Positions 15,575-23,840 of a stretch of 28,657 nt of DNA are shown piece after piece (positions within the stretch are counted from its first letter, which is position 1; each line of letters starts with the position of its first letter). A model generated the notes under the pieces. It saw nothing but the letters and a program-made list of their open reading frames with translations. It searched no databases and was not told the origin of the DNA. This stretch comes from Ignavibacteriota bacterium. Its GTDB lineage: Bacteria; Bacteroidota; Ignavibacteria; Palsa-1295. The position numbers and the translations under genes were made by a program. Where the stretch lies: assembly GCA_025357895.1 (NCBI GenBank), contig JANYLL010000430.1, positions 1 through 28,657 of the forward strand, written 5' to 3'.

Positions 15575-18500
15575 TTTTTTTGTAAATCATAAAAGTCCGT
15601 TTGCAGTTACGGCATGTATCCTTATCATTGCCGGAGTCTTTGCATATTCAAAAATGCAAACCTCGCTTTTCCCTGAGATCACATTCCCTAAAATAAAGAT
15701 CATTGCTGATAACGGTCTACAGCCCATAAATAAAATGATGGTCACGGTTACAAAGCCTCTTGAACAGGCTTTGAAACACGTCCCTGATCTCATCACTGTG
15801 CGCAGCATCACCAGCCGAGGAAGTTGTGAGATATCGGCATTTCTTAATTGGAGTACAGATGTTGATATGGGCAAACAGCGGATCGAATCTGCGATCAACG
15901 AAATACGAAGTGATCTTCCGCCGGGTGTCGGTATTACAGTAGAAAAAATGAATCCATCCATTCTTCCGGTGATGGGTTACACTGTTGAGGATTCCATCCG
16001 TAGTTCTATCGATCTCGATCTTATTGCTACCAATCAGATCATTCCATATATTTCTCAAGCTCCGGGTGTAGCCGTTGTGCGGAATACGGGCGGGCAGAAG
16101 AAAGAGTATTGGATAGAGCCTGATCAACAGAAGATGACGATGCTTGCTCTTGATGTCGATACAGTGATGCAGGTATTGCAGCATCATAATTTCGTTACGG
16201 CAAACGGCTATTTCTCCGATTACCGACGTCTCTATCTTTCAGTGACAGAAGCAAGTATAACTTCTCTCGATGATCTGAGCAATCTCATCGTTCGTAATGA
16301 TAATAAACGCATTATTTTTTTGAAAGATATCGCTAAAATTTCGGTGCATGAAGCGCTGCAATATATCCGGATAAACTCGAATGGACGAAGTGCACTTCTG
16401 GTAGATATTTTGAAACAGCCGAATGCAAATCTTATTACCGTTACCAATGATGTAAAGCAAAAAGTAGCAGAATTAAATGCGGGGCTGCTTCCAAAAGGAA
16501 TGAAGTTACAACCCTACTATATACAGGCAGATTTCGTCAACGATTCGATCTCAAGTGTCCGTGATAGTCTCATGGTTGGTTTATTGCTTGCCATCCTTGT
16601 ATCGATCATCTTCCTTCGTTCATGGCGATCAAGCGCCGTGATTCTTATCACGATACCGGTAACTGTTGCATTCGCTCTTCTGGCTATCCATGCTGTCGGA
16701 TATACATTTAATATCATGACGCTCGGTGCATTAGCTGCATCGATAGGATTAGTGATTGACGATGCCATTGTCGTCGTCGAGCAAATACATCGTACCCATG
16801 AAGAACATCCGGAAGAAGATCCGAAGACATTCGTCCAGCAGGCAATAGCCTATTTATTGCCGGCAATGATCGGCTCATCACTCAGTACCATCGTTATTTT
16901 CATACCTTTTGTCTTAATGAGCGGTGTAGCAGGTGCATATTTCTCCGTGCTTACGACAACGATGATCCTCACGCTCATTTGTTCTTTTTTAGTTACCTGG
17001 ATTATTCTTCCCATAGTGTATTTATATATTGCCAAGCCGCGTTCTCTCCATCGGAAGTCAACGGATGAGATTGCAAAGAGATGGCGATGGGTAGATTTTT
17101 TTATTCATCATCCGATAGTAAGTTTTGCGATCACTCTTCTCTGTATTGCTATTATTGTTTTCGTCCCTCCGTTACTTGAAACAGGTTTCTTACCGGAAAT
17201 GGATGAAGGTGCTATCGTTTTGGATTATCATACGCCACCCGGAACTTCGCTTGATGAGACAGACAGAATACTTCGTGATGTAGAAAAACTAATAGTAAAA
17301 GTACCCCAAGTCCAAAGTTATTCTCGGCGTACCGGTACGCAGATGGGCTTTTTTATCACCGAACCGAATAAAGGCGATTATCTCATACAACTTAAAAAAG
17401 ATCACAGCCGCAGTACGAATGAAGTGATCGATGATATCCGAAAAAGAGTTGAAAGTTCTCAGCCTGCGCTTATTGTAGATTTCGGGCAAGTAATCGGCGA
17501 TATGTTAGGCGATCTTATGAGTTCGGTGCAGCCAATAGAAATAAAACTTTTTGGAACAGACCGGACAAAACTTGCCGTGCTTGCCGATACGATCTCTCAT
17601 ATTGTCGAGGGTGTGCCAGGTGCTGCAGATGTTTTTAACGGCATCACTATTTCCGGACCCTCGGTAAATGTATTGCCTGACTACCAGAAACTTGGGCAAT
17701 ATAAGATCAGTCCCGATAATTTTCAACAGCAACTGCAAAGTATTTTGCAAGGAGTTCAGACGGGTACGATAATTGAACATGAATTACAAACACCCATTAG
17801 ATTTATCTATCCGCGCGCAAAATATACTTCGACAAAAGATCTGCAGCAGTCCCAGATCTTTTTATCTTCCGGATCGTTGATCCCACTCGATGCAGTTGCA
17901 ACTATTTCTGTGAATGAAGGCGATGCAGAGATAGAACGCGAAAATCTTCAAGGCATGGTTGCGATCACTGCCCGGTTGAATAATCGTGATCTTGGAAGTG
18001 TGATGACAGATATCAAGCAGCATATTAATGCTTCGATCGCGCTACCACAGGGATATCATATTACTTATGGCGGAGCCTATGCCGAGCAGCAAAAATCCTT
18101 CCAAGAATTATTGATGATCCTTCTGCTTTCGGGATTGCTCGTCTTTACAACCATTTTATTTTTATTCAGGGATCTTCAAGTTGCATTACTTATTCTTATA
18201 ATGGCAGCACTGGGAATTTCCGGCAGTTTGCTGGCTCTCTTTCTTACCCATACTCCTTTAAATGTCGGCAGCTATACAGGACTTATCATGATGGTAGGAA
18301 TTATCGGCGAAAATGCGATCTTCACCTATTTACAATTCCGCGATGCTCTTAAAACGCATACGGTCGATGAGGCAGTAGTATATGCTATATCAACGCGTCT
18401 TCGCCCGAAGCTTATGACGGCGCTCGGAGCGATCTTTGCATTAGCACCGATCACCTTAGGAATCGGAACAGGAGCGCAGCTTCACCAGCCGCTTGCCATT

Positions 18501-18650
18501 GCAGTGATCGGCGGTTTTATTTTTGCACTTCCGATCCTTCTTATAGTTCTGCCAAGTTTCCTCCGCTTAGTTGAGATCAGAAAAGAAAAGAAGAGGAATA
18601 GATTAACGGACACTGACACAACTATCGTACAGAACTCTCTGATCAATTAA
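15567..18650 (+). CDS. RND-superfamily efflux pump subunit
   Basis: 1027 residues from GTG 15567, overlapping the adaptor stop. Proton-driven inner-membrane exporter of the AcrB/CusA superfamily. TM1 is followed by the S-L-F-P-E-I motif. The first porter domain, TM2-7 (about 320-510), the second porter domain and TM8-12 (about 850-1000) are in the usual order. TM4 carries the paired acidic residues Asp398-Asp399 (V-I-D-D-A-I-V-V-V-E-Q), as in hydrophobe/amphiphile pumps. At the TM10 place where AcrB has its key Lys, this protein has Glu915 (I-I-G-E-N-A-I-F). Substrate cannot be inferred. Last gene of the efflux operon; the riboswitch leader starts only 20 bp after its stop. Confidence 0.9.
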   Translation: MNNFFVNHKSPFAVTACILIIAGVFAYSKMQTSLFPEITFPKIKIIADNGLQPINKMMVTVTKPLEQALKHVPDLITVRSITSRGSCEISAFLNWSTDVDMGKQRIESAINEIRSDLPPGVGITVEKMNPSILPVMGYTVEDSIRSSIDLDLIATNQIIPYISQAPGVAVVRNTGGQKKEYWIEPDQQKMTMLALDVDTVMQVLQHHNFVTANGYFSDYRRLYLSVTEASITSLDDLSNLIVRNDNKRIIFLKDIAKISVHEALQYIRINSNGRSALLVDILKQPNANLITVTNDVKQKVAELNAGLLPKGMKLQPYYIQADFVNDSISSVRDSLMVGLLLAILVSIIFLRSWRSSAVILITIPVTVAFALLAIHAVGYTFNIMTLGALAASIGLVIDDAIVVVEQIHRTHEEHPEEDPKTFVQQAIAYLLPAMIGSSLSTIVIFIPFVLMSGVAGAYFSVLTTTMILTLICSFLVTWIILPIVYLYIAKPRSLHRKSTDEIAKRWRWVDFFIHHPIVSFAITLLCIAIIVFVPPLLETGFLPEMDEGAIVLDYHTPPGTSLDETDRILRDVEKLIVKVPQVQSYSRRTGTQMGFFITEPNKGDYLIQLKKDHSRSTNEVIDDIRKRVESSQPALIVDFGQVIGDMLGDLMSSVQPIEIKLFGTDRTKLAVLADTISHIVEGVPGAADVFNGITISGPSVNVLPDYQKLGQYKISPDNFQQQLQSILQGVQTGTIIEHELQTPIRFIYPRAKYTSTKDLQQSQIFLSSGSLIPLDAVATISVNEGDAEIERENLQGMVAITARLNNRDLGSVMTDIKQHINASIALPQGYHITYGGAYAEQQKSFQELLMILLLSGLLVFTTILFLFRDLQVALLILIMAALGISGSLLALFLTHTPLNVGSYTGLIMMVGIIGENAIFTYLQFRDALKTHTVDEAVVYAISTRLRPKLMTALGAIFALAPITLGIGTGAQLHQPLAIAVIGGFIFALPILLIVLPSFLRLVEIRKEKKRNRLTDTDTTIVQNSLIN

Positions 18651-18670
18651 CCCGTTTATATCCCAATAAT

Positions 18671-18725
18671 CGTGGCGCTTTGACCGATAGCTTGCTCACC
18701 ACGTTAAAGATAGAGCTAAAGCGTC
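18671..18725 (+). promoter_or_regulatory. SAM-II-like riboswitch upstream of metH half
   Basis: Senses S-adenosylmethionine in the mRNA leader. P1 is CGTGG (18671-18675) with CCACG (18699-18703). The loop holds the conserved GCTTGC (18690-18695). After P1 come TTAAAG (18704-18709) and GCTAAAG (18715-18721), which match the SAM-II consensus as I know it. Pseudoknot pairings are visible: CTTT 18678-18681 with AAAG 18706-18709, then GAC 18682-18684 with GTC 18723-18725. An alternative is CGCTTT 18676-18681 with AAAGCG 18718-18723. A methionine-synthesis gene follows, as expected for this class. SAM-V has a related fold and is the main alternative. Confidence 0.85.
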
Positions 18726-18744
18726 GTGACAAGATTTCTCTCTT

Positions 18745-18780
18745 ATCCCTGACGCGAAAAAACGTGTCAGGGATTTTTTT
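18745..18780 (+). terminator. Riboswitch-controlled intrinsic terminator
   Basis: A 12-bp stem (18745-18756 with 18763-18774, one G-U) with an A6 loop is followed by a run of T reaching the ATG at 18781. The 5' arm bases GACGC (18751-18755) can instead pair with GCGTC (18721-18725) at the 3' end of the riboswitch, giving a competing antiterminator. A weak Shine-Dalgarno-like AGGGA (18769-18773) lies inside the 3' arm, so the hairpin may also hide the ribosome site. Confidence 0.88.
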
Positions 18781-20604
18781 ATGAGCGAAGAAAACAAAAA
18801 TAATCAGGAGCTTCATTGCACGTACGATCCGCTCGTACTCTTCATGGCGCATTATGCCGATGCAAAATCAACGAAGAAAGAAACTTCTTCGTATGTTGGC
18901 ATGGCAGTCGAGGAGCGTCTGAAACAGCGCATCATTGATGGAGATAAGATCGGTCTGGATTCCGATCTTACTGAAGGTCTGAAAACATACCCTGCCCTTG
19001 ACATTATTAATAATATTTTGCTCGGCGGCATGAAAGTAGTCGGCGAGCTTTTCGGTGCCGGCGAAATGCAGCTTCCATTCGTGTTGCAATCGGCTGAGAC
19101 AATGAAGACAGCCGTGAAATATCTTGAGCCTTTCATGGAGAAAGTCGAGGGCGAGCAATCCAAAGGCGTGATGGTTCTTGCAACGGTTAAAGGTGATGTG
19201 CATGACATCGGAAAAAATCTTGTCGATATTATTCTCACTAATAACGGTTACCGCGTTGTCAATCTTGGAATCAAGATGGCGCTTGAGCCTATGCTTGATG
19301 CTTTCGCGCGAGAGAAAGCCGATGCTATCGGCATGTCCGGTCTGCTTGTGAAATCCACGGCTATCATGAAAGAGAATCTGGAAGTCATGCAAGGCAGAGG
19401 TTTGGAAATTCCTGTCGTACTTGGCGGCGCAGCACTCACTCGTAAATTCGTTGAGAAAGATCTTCGAGCCCTGTATGGAGGTACGCTGTGGTATGCTCAG
19501 GATGCATTCGACGGATTGCATTTCATGGAGAAATTAAAATCAGGCACGATCAATGATGTTGTATCGACAGCGGTAATCGAAGAGCCTGTTGATGAGATTG
19601 AAGAAGAACTTGATAATGCAACAGGCGAAGAGTCAAAGATGGTCCTGGCGAAACGAGACGTTCCATGGCTGACGGGAATAACTCAAAACTCAAAACTCAA
19701 AACTCAAAATAAAGTCGAAGAAGAAATTACAAGATTGTTGGATGTTCCGTCTCCTCCGTTTTGGGGAGTTGATGTACAGGAGCAATTTATTCTTGATTCT
19801 ATTTGGAAGTACATTAATGAAGTCGCACTCTTTCGCGGGCAGTGGCAGCTTAAGCGCGGCAAGAAAACGGTTGACGAATATACTAAGCAGGTCGAAGAAG
19901 TTGCGCGTCCGAAATTGCATGAACTGATGCTGCTATGCAAACAACAGCATATCCTAAAACCACAAGCAGTTTATGGATATTTCCCTTGTTGGAGCGAAGG
20001 CGACGATCTTGTTATTCTAAAACCAAATAGTGTATTAAGCGATGAGCTTCATAGTAAGTGGGATATTCCTTTCTCGCTTGATTCACTTTCTGAATATCAA
20101 CGTTTCACTTTCCCGCGTCAGCCAAGCGGAAAACATTTATGCATTTCAAGTTTTTTTCTGACAAAAGAAGAAGCAATCGCATTAGGCAAGCCCGATGTCG
20201 TTGCGTTCAGCGCTGTCACGGTCGGAAGAAAAGCAAGTGAATACACGGCAAAACTTTTTGCCGATAATAAATACGTTGAGTATCTGTATCTTCATGGACT
20301 CTCTGTTGAAACTGCCGAAGCACTTGCCGAATTTTTACATAAAATTATTCGGACAGAACTTGGCATAGGCGATGCAGATGCAAAAGATATTGAGCGCTTA
20401 TTCAGTCAAGGGTATCGCGGCTCCCGTTTTTCATTCGGCTATCCGGCTTGTCCGAATCTCGAAGACCAAACGAAGCTTTTTGATTTGCTCCACCCAGAAC
20501 GAATTGATATAACCCTCACTGAAGAGTATCATCTTGAACCTGAGCAATCTACAACGGCAATCATTTGCCATCATCCTGAAGCAAGGTATTTTGGAATTAA
20601 GTAA
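18781..20604 (+). CDS. metH: Cobalamin-dependent methionine synthase, C-terminal half only
   Basis: 607 residues, about half of a full MetH (~1200). The helical cap (about 45-130) contains M-Q-L-P-F-V-L-Q-S-A-E. The B12-binding domain has D-V-H-D-I-G-K-N with cobalt-ligand His141 and G-L-L-V-K-S-T. The reactivation (SAM-binding) domain (about 330-600) has R-G-S-R-F-S-F-G-Y-P-A-C-P with Cys557. The homocysteine and methyltetrahydrofolate barrels are missing, while the linker that normally joins them to the cap is kept at the N-terminus (D-P-L-V-L-F-M). The ATG at 18781 directly follows the terminator and is the first Met in frame. It must act with partner subunits encoded elsewhere, or is a rearranged copy. 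A 7-bp repeat tract encodes part of the linker at residues 301-310. Confidence 0.9.
   Translation: MSEENKNNQELHCTYDPLVLFMAHYADAKSTKKETSSYVGMAVEERLKQRIIDGDKIGLDSDLTEGLKTYPALDIINNILLGGMKVVGELFGAGEMQLPFVLQSAETMKTAVKYLEPFMEKVEGEQSKGVMVLATVKGDVHDIGKNLVDIILTNNGYRVVNLGIKMALEPMLDAFAREKADAIGMSGLLVKSTAIMKENLEVMQGRGLEIPVVLGGAALTRKFVEKDLRALYGGTLWYAQDAFDGLHFMEKLKSGTINDVVSTAVIEEPVDEIEEELDNATGEESKMVLAKRDVPWLTGITQNSKLKTQNKVEEEITRLLDVPSPPFWGVDVQEQFILDSIWKYINEVALFRGQWQLKRGKKTVDEYTKQVEEVARPKLHELMLLCKQQHILKPQAVYGYFPCWSEGDDLVILKPNSVLSDELHSKWDIPFSLDSLSEYQRFTFPRQPSGKHLCISSFFLTKEEAIALGKPDVVAFSAVTVGRKASEYTAKLFADNKYVEYLYLHGLSVETAEALAEFLHKIIRTELGIGDADAKDIERLFSQGYRGSRFSFGYPACPNLEDQTKLFDLLHPERIDITLTEEYHLEPEQSTTAIICHHPEARYFGIK
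19682..19709 (+). repeat. Perfect heptanucleotide tandem repeat (CTCAAAA x4)
   Basis: Four exact, contiguous copies of CTCAAAA inside the metH-half gene. Twenty-eight bases are not a multiple of three, so gain or loss of one copy would shift the frame. The encoded T-Q-N-S-K-L-K-T-Q-N-K lies in the flexible linker between the B12 domain and the reactivation domain. Confidence 0.9.
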
Positions 20605-20665
20605 GGAAAATTTTGCAACTTTGTTTCTGAAACAATAGAAGAATTCAACATCATTTATCATCATT

Positions 20666-21346
20666 ATGAAAAAAGCATTACCCACATTCATTTTTTTATT
20701 ATTTATTTATTGTTCAGCATTGTGCCAAACAGCCCAAAATACTTGGGGTTTAGGTGTCGGCTTGGTATCCGGAGGAGTGGTATTTCATGTTCCAATTATT
20801 TTTGATAGGATTCGTATCGAACCTGAAATAAGTTTTCGGACAAGTTCAAGCAGCAGCGGAAGTACATCGTATGATAATTATCCTGGACAAGGGAGTACTG
20901 ATACGTATACCAGCAGTAGTTCTTCTCAGAGTTTGTCATTTGGTATGGGTGTTTATTATTCATTTCGAATTGATAATGTCGCAGATTGGTATATAGGTCC
21001 GAGGTTCGGATTTACAAGGAGTTCTTCTGTGTCAGACAATTCGACTATCTACACGGAGATCTATACCGATTCCACCGTCATTAGTACAAACAGTAGTCAT
21101 ACTAAACAACATAGTACGAGTTATTTTGCAAGTGCTGTTTTTGGCGGTGAATATTATTTTTCTTCACATTTTAGTGCCGGTGCAGAATTGTTGGTAACCT
21201 ATAGCAGTACCGGACAGCCTGTAATAGATGAACAAAATCATATTATATCTCCTATCCCGTCCTATACATCAGTGTCAGTACCAGGTATGTCTTCAAGTTC
21301 TTCGTTTGCCTCAGCTACAGCTGTATATATCCGATGGTATTTCTAA
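20666..21346 (+). CDS. Ser-rich outer-membrane beta-barrel-like protein
   Basis: 226 residues. The signal peptide (residues 1-20) has core F-I-F-L-L-F-I-Y and likely cleavage near A-L-C-Q. Strands with alternating aromatic and small residues (W-G-L-G-V-G-L, S-F-G-M-G-V-Y-Y-S-F, F-G-G-E-Y-Y-F) continue to a terminal Y-I-R-W-Y-F, as in outer-membrane barrels. Several loops are runs of Ser and Thr (around residues 58-92 and 120-150), unusual among the neighbours and likely surface-exposed. It lies 61 bp after metH without a visible terminator. Function unknown; similar to OmpA/OprB-like small porin domains only in general layout. Confidence 0.65.
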   Translation: MKKALPTFIFLLFIYCSALCQTAQNTWGLGVGLVSGGVVFHVPIIFDRIRIEPEISFRTSSSSSGSTSYDNYPGQGSTDTYTSSSSSQSLSFGMGVYYSFRIDNVADWYIGPRFGFTRSSSVSDNSTIYTEIYTDSTVISTNSSHTKQHSTSYFASAVFGGEYYFSSHFSAGAELLVTYSSTGQPVIDEQNHIISPIPSYTSVSVPGMSSSSSFASATAVYIRWYF

Positions 21347-21389
21347 AGCAACTAATCTCCCTTAAATCGAATTGTTCTCTCTCCCCACT

Positions 21390-23840
21390 ATGCGCAGAAC
21401 AACCTACATTCTTGCAATTGATCTTCTTCTCCTCATTATTTGCGGATTAGGAGTGTATCGCCTTTCCGAAAAAGCCGGATTTCCTGTAAGTACCGATGAT
21501 AATGGTAATGCAGTAATCATAAAAAATATTTCCTCCACCCACTCACTCGTTCATTCGGGCGATACGATACTTTCAATAAATGGACAGCGCATTACCTCCT
21601 CTGATGAAATAGAATTTCTCTGTAATCAATATGTGATCGGCGATACTGTTTCCGTCGAAATAATGGACAATGGAAAAGAGCGATTTGTCACTTCGACCTT
21701 GATTCGCGATTATCCTGCATCGAAAATTTTTATTGAATCTTTTACATCGGCTATTTTCTTCTTAATAGGTATCGCAGTTGTCCTCTTTCAAAAAAAGGAG
21801 AAAGCCGCCCGAATCTTTCATTTCTTATGTATTGCGATAGCCACCCTTATTCTGCTTACTCCCGGCAGAAACACTATCCGTCCATTTGAACTCGGGTATC
21901 TGCTGGAAATTGTTTTCTATATATCATATACTCTCGTTCCGATACTATTCCTGCATTTCACACTTATCTTCCCTTACACAAAATCTCCGGCAGTAAAAAA
22001 AATATTGTTGCCGGTTTATTTTATTGGCGCTGTACTGGCGGTGTGGGCAAGCATCAATTTCTTCCGAGCTTCGTATCCTGTTATTGATCTGAGTTATTAC
22101 GAATCCTATAACAGGTCGTTTACTGCCATTCTCATTTTCTTTGCGTTGCTTTTTCTTGCAGGTTTTGGAAATATCATTCACTCTTATCGGATCGCGAAAG
22201 AAGAATTCGAGCGCCGAAAACTTCGCTGGATCTTCTTTGGGATAATATTTGGCGCAACTCCGTATATAGTATTTTCCATCCTTCCCCGAATACTTATCCA
22301 GCGATTGTTATTGCCGGAAGAATATCTGATCGTTTTCTCAATCATCGCTCCGATAAGTTTTGCTATCGCCATCGTTCGCTACAGAGTATTCGATATTAAT
22401 CTTCTAATCAAAAGAAGTTCAGTCTATACGCTCGTTATCGGATCACTCCTTGGCTTCTATCTTGGGATTGTCTGGTTCTTTACTCAATTCATCCTCACTT
22501 TGGACCTTCCATCTGCCCTGCCAAATATAATCGGAGCCATGTTTATCGCTTTGCTTTTTGAACCATTAAGAAGATGGGTGCAAAAATTTGTGGACAAGAA
22601 GTTCTTTCGTGTTTCGTATAATTTTCACGAAGCGCAGCGTAGTTTCTTAGAAGAAATAAAATTTGTCAATACCAAGATCGGTCTTGCCAATTTAGTGACG
22701 GAGCGTATCCATTCTCTGCTTCCGGTAACAAAGATCGGATTTTTCGTTGTCGAGTCTCCGACCGATAAACTCAGACTCCTTGCCCATCATCATTTCGATA
22801 TTCTTGAACGCCGGAATGTGCAACTCTCAAAAAACGATCTCAAATCCGGGCTTGAACTTCCCGTTGCTCTTGATAATAAAATTGAGCCGGGAATAGAGTT
22901 CGAATCTGCGGACGCCAATGTTTTCAAGCGTTGGGGAATTGCGTTGGTTCTGCCGATGCTATCCTCCGATAGAAATATTCTCGGCTTTCTCGTTCTCGGA
23001 GAAAAACTTTCCGGTGTTCGCTTTAGTATAGAAGATATTTCCTTGCTCTCTTCAGTAAGCACGCAAGCAGGTCATGCGCTCGGGCGTCTTAAAGTTGAGT
23101 ATGCGCTCTTGCTCGAGCAGGCAGAATCTGAGAGGCTTGTCGAACTCAATAAATTAAAATCGTATTTCGTATCAAGCGTTTCGCATGATTTGAAAACTCC
23201 GCTTACTTCTATCCGCCTCTTTGCCGAGTTGATCAAAGAACAAGAAAATCTTCCTCGCAGGAAAGCGGTTGAATATCTCGATATTATTGAAGGTGAAGCT
23301 GATAGACTTTCAAGACTCATTACCAATGTTCTCGATTTTGCAAAGATCGAAAAAGGAACAAAAGAATATAATCTGATGATCATCGATCTTACTACAATAG
23401 TTCAGGATGTCATACATTCGTTAGAGTATCAGGTACATTCCAAAGGATTTATCATTCATACATATTTTACGCCTACGACTTTTATGATACAAGGTGATGC
23501 TGACGCTATTGCCGATGCGATCACAAATCTGATCACGAATGCAATGAAATATTCACCTGCCGATAGAAAAGACATTACGATTTCTACTTTGTATGAAGAT
23601 GGTCAAGCTATTGTTAAAGTACAAGACGAGGGTTATGGAATTGCTCACCGTGAAATAGCCCATATTTTCGAAGCATTCTACCGGATCGATGATTCGGTTA
23701 TGAAATCCGCCGGCGGCGCTGGACTTGGGCTTTCGCTTGTCAAGCATACAATGAATGCGCATCACGGAAGAGTAGAAGTGCAGAGCGAAGTTGGAAAAGG
23801 CAGTATTTTTGCATTATATTTCCCTGTTATACCACAATGA
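21390..23840 (+). CDS. Sensor histidine kinase with PDZ, multi-span membrane and GAF regions
   Basis: 816 residues from ATG 21390 (an in-frame TTG at 21372 is less likely). TM1 lies at about 6-24. A PDZ domain at about 36-106 contains H-S-G-D-T-I-L-S-I-N-G-Q, placed to face the periplasm. Eight or so membrane segments follow (about 115-390), ending in E-P-L-R-R-W-V-Q-K-F-V-D-K-K-F-F, a known element before GAF-type domains in such kinases. A GAF-like domain lies at about 420-555. The HisKA phosphoacceptor is His599 in S-V-S-H-D-L-K-T-P-L-T-S. The HATPase has N-L-I-T-N-A-M-K-Y-S, D-E-G-Y-G-I and G-A-G-L-G-L-S. It overlaps the response regulator by 4 bp. The signal sensed is unknown; downstream PHO-box-like sites suggest a PhoR-like role. 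Confidence 0.9.
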   Translation: MRRTTYILAIDLLLLIICGLGVYRLSEKAGFPVSTDDNGNAVIIKNISSTHSLVHSGDTILSINGQRITSSDEIEFLCNQYVIGDTVSVEIMDNGKERFVTSTLIRDYPASKIFIESFTSAIFFLIGIAVVLFQKKEKAARIFHFLCIAIATLILLTPGRNTIRPFELGYLLEIVFYISYTLVPILFLHFTLIFPYTKSPAVKKILLPVYFIGAVLAVWASINFFRASYPVIDLSYYESYNRSFTAILIFFALLFLAGFGNIIHSYRIAKEEFERRKLRWIFFGIIFGATPYIVFSILPRILIQRLLLPEEYLIVFSIIAPISFAIAIVRYRVFDINLLIKRSSVYTLVIGSLLGFYLGIVWFFTQFILTLDLPSALPNIIGAMFIALLFEPLRRWVQKFVDKKFFRVSYNFHEAQRSFLEEIKFVNTKIGLANLVTERIHSLLPVTKIGFFVVESPTDKLRLLAHHHFDILERRNVQLSKNDLKSGLELPVALDNKIEPGIEFESADANVFKRWGIALVLPMLSSDRNILGFLVLGEKLSGVRFSIEDISLLSSVSTQAGHALGRLKVEYALLLEQAESERLVELNKLKSYFVSSVSHDLKTPLTSIRLFAELIKEQENLPRRKAVEYLDIIEGEADRLSRLITNVLDFAKIEKGTKEYNLMIIDLTTIVQDVIHSLEYQVHSKGFIIHTYFTPTTFMIQGDADAIADAITNLITNAMKYSPADRKDITISTLYEDGQAIVKVQDEGYGIAHREIAHIFEAFYRIDDSVMKSAGGAGLGLSLVKHTMNAHHGRVEVQSEVGKGSIFALYFPVIPQ

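Noticed and set aside
15717..16187. Minus-strand frame of 156 codons opposite the RND gene
   Set aside because: Shadow of a clearly conserved coding frame; no recognisable product.
18769..18773. AGGGA as a genuine Shine-Dalgarno for the metH half
   Set aside because: Spacing is good, but other genes here show no Shine-Dalgarno use, so the match may only reflect the terminator stem; mentioned as a possibility, not called separately.
18868..19521. 217-codon minus-strand frame opposite the metH half
   Set aside because: Fully covered by a conserved plus-strand gene; the translation is Cys/His-rich without any domain pattern, as expected from an antisense shadow.
19682..19709. The CTCAAAA tract as a CRISPR-like array
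   Set aside because: Seven-base units without spacers; a simple tandem repeat. No other CRISPR-like spacing was seen in the window.
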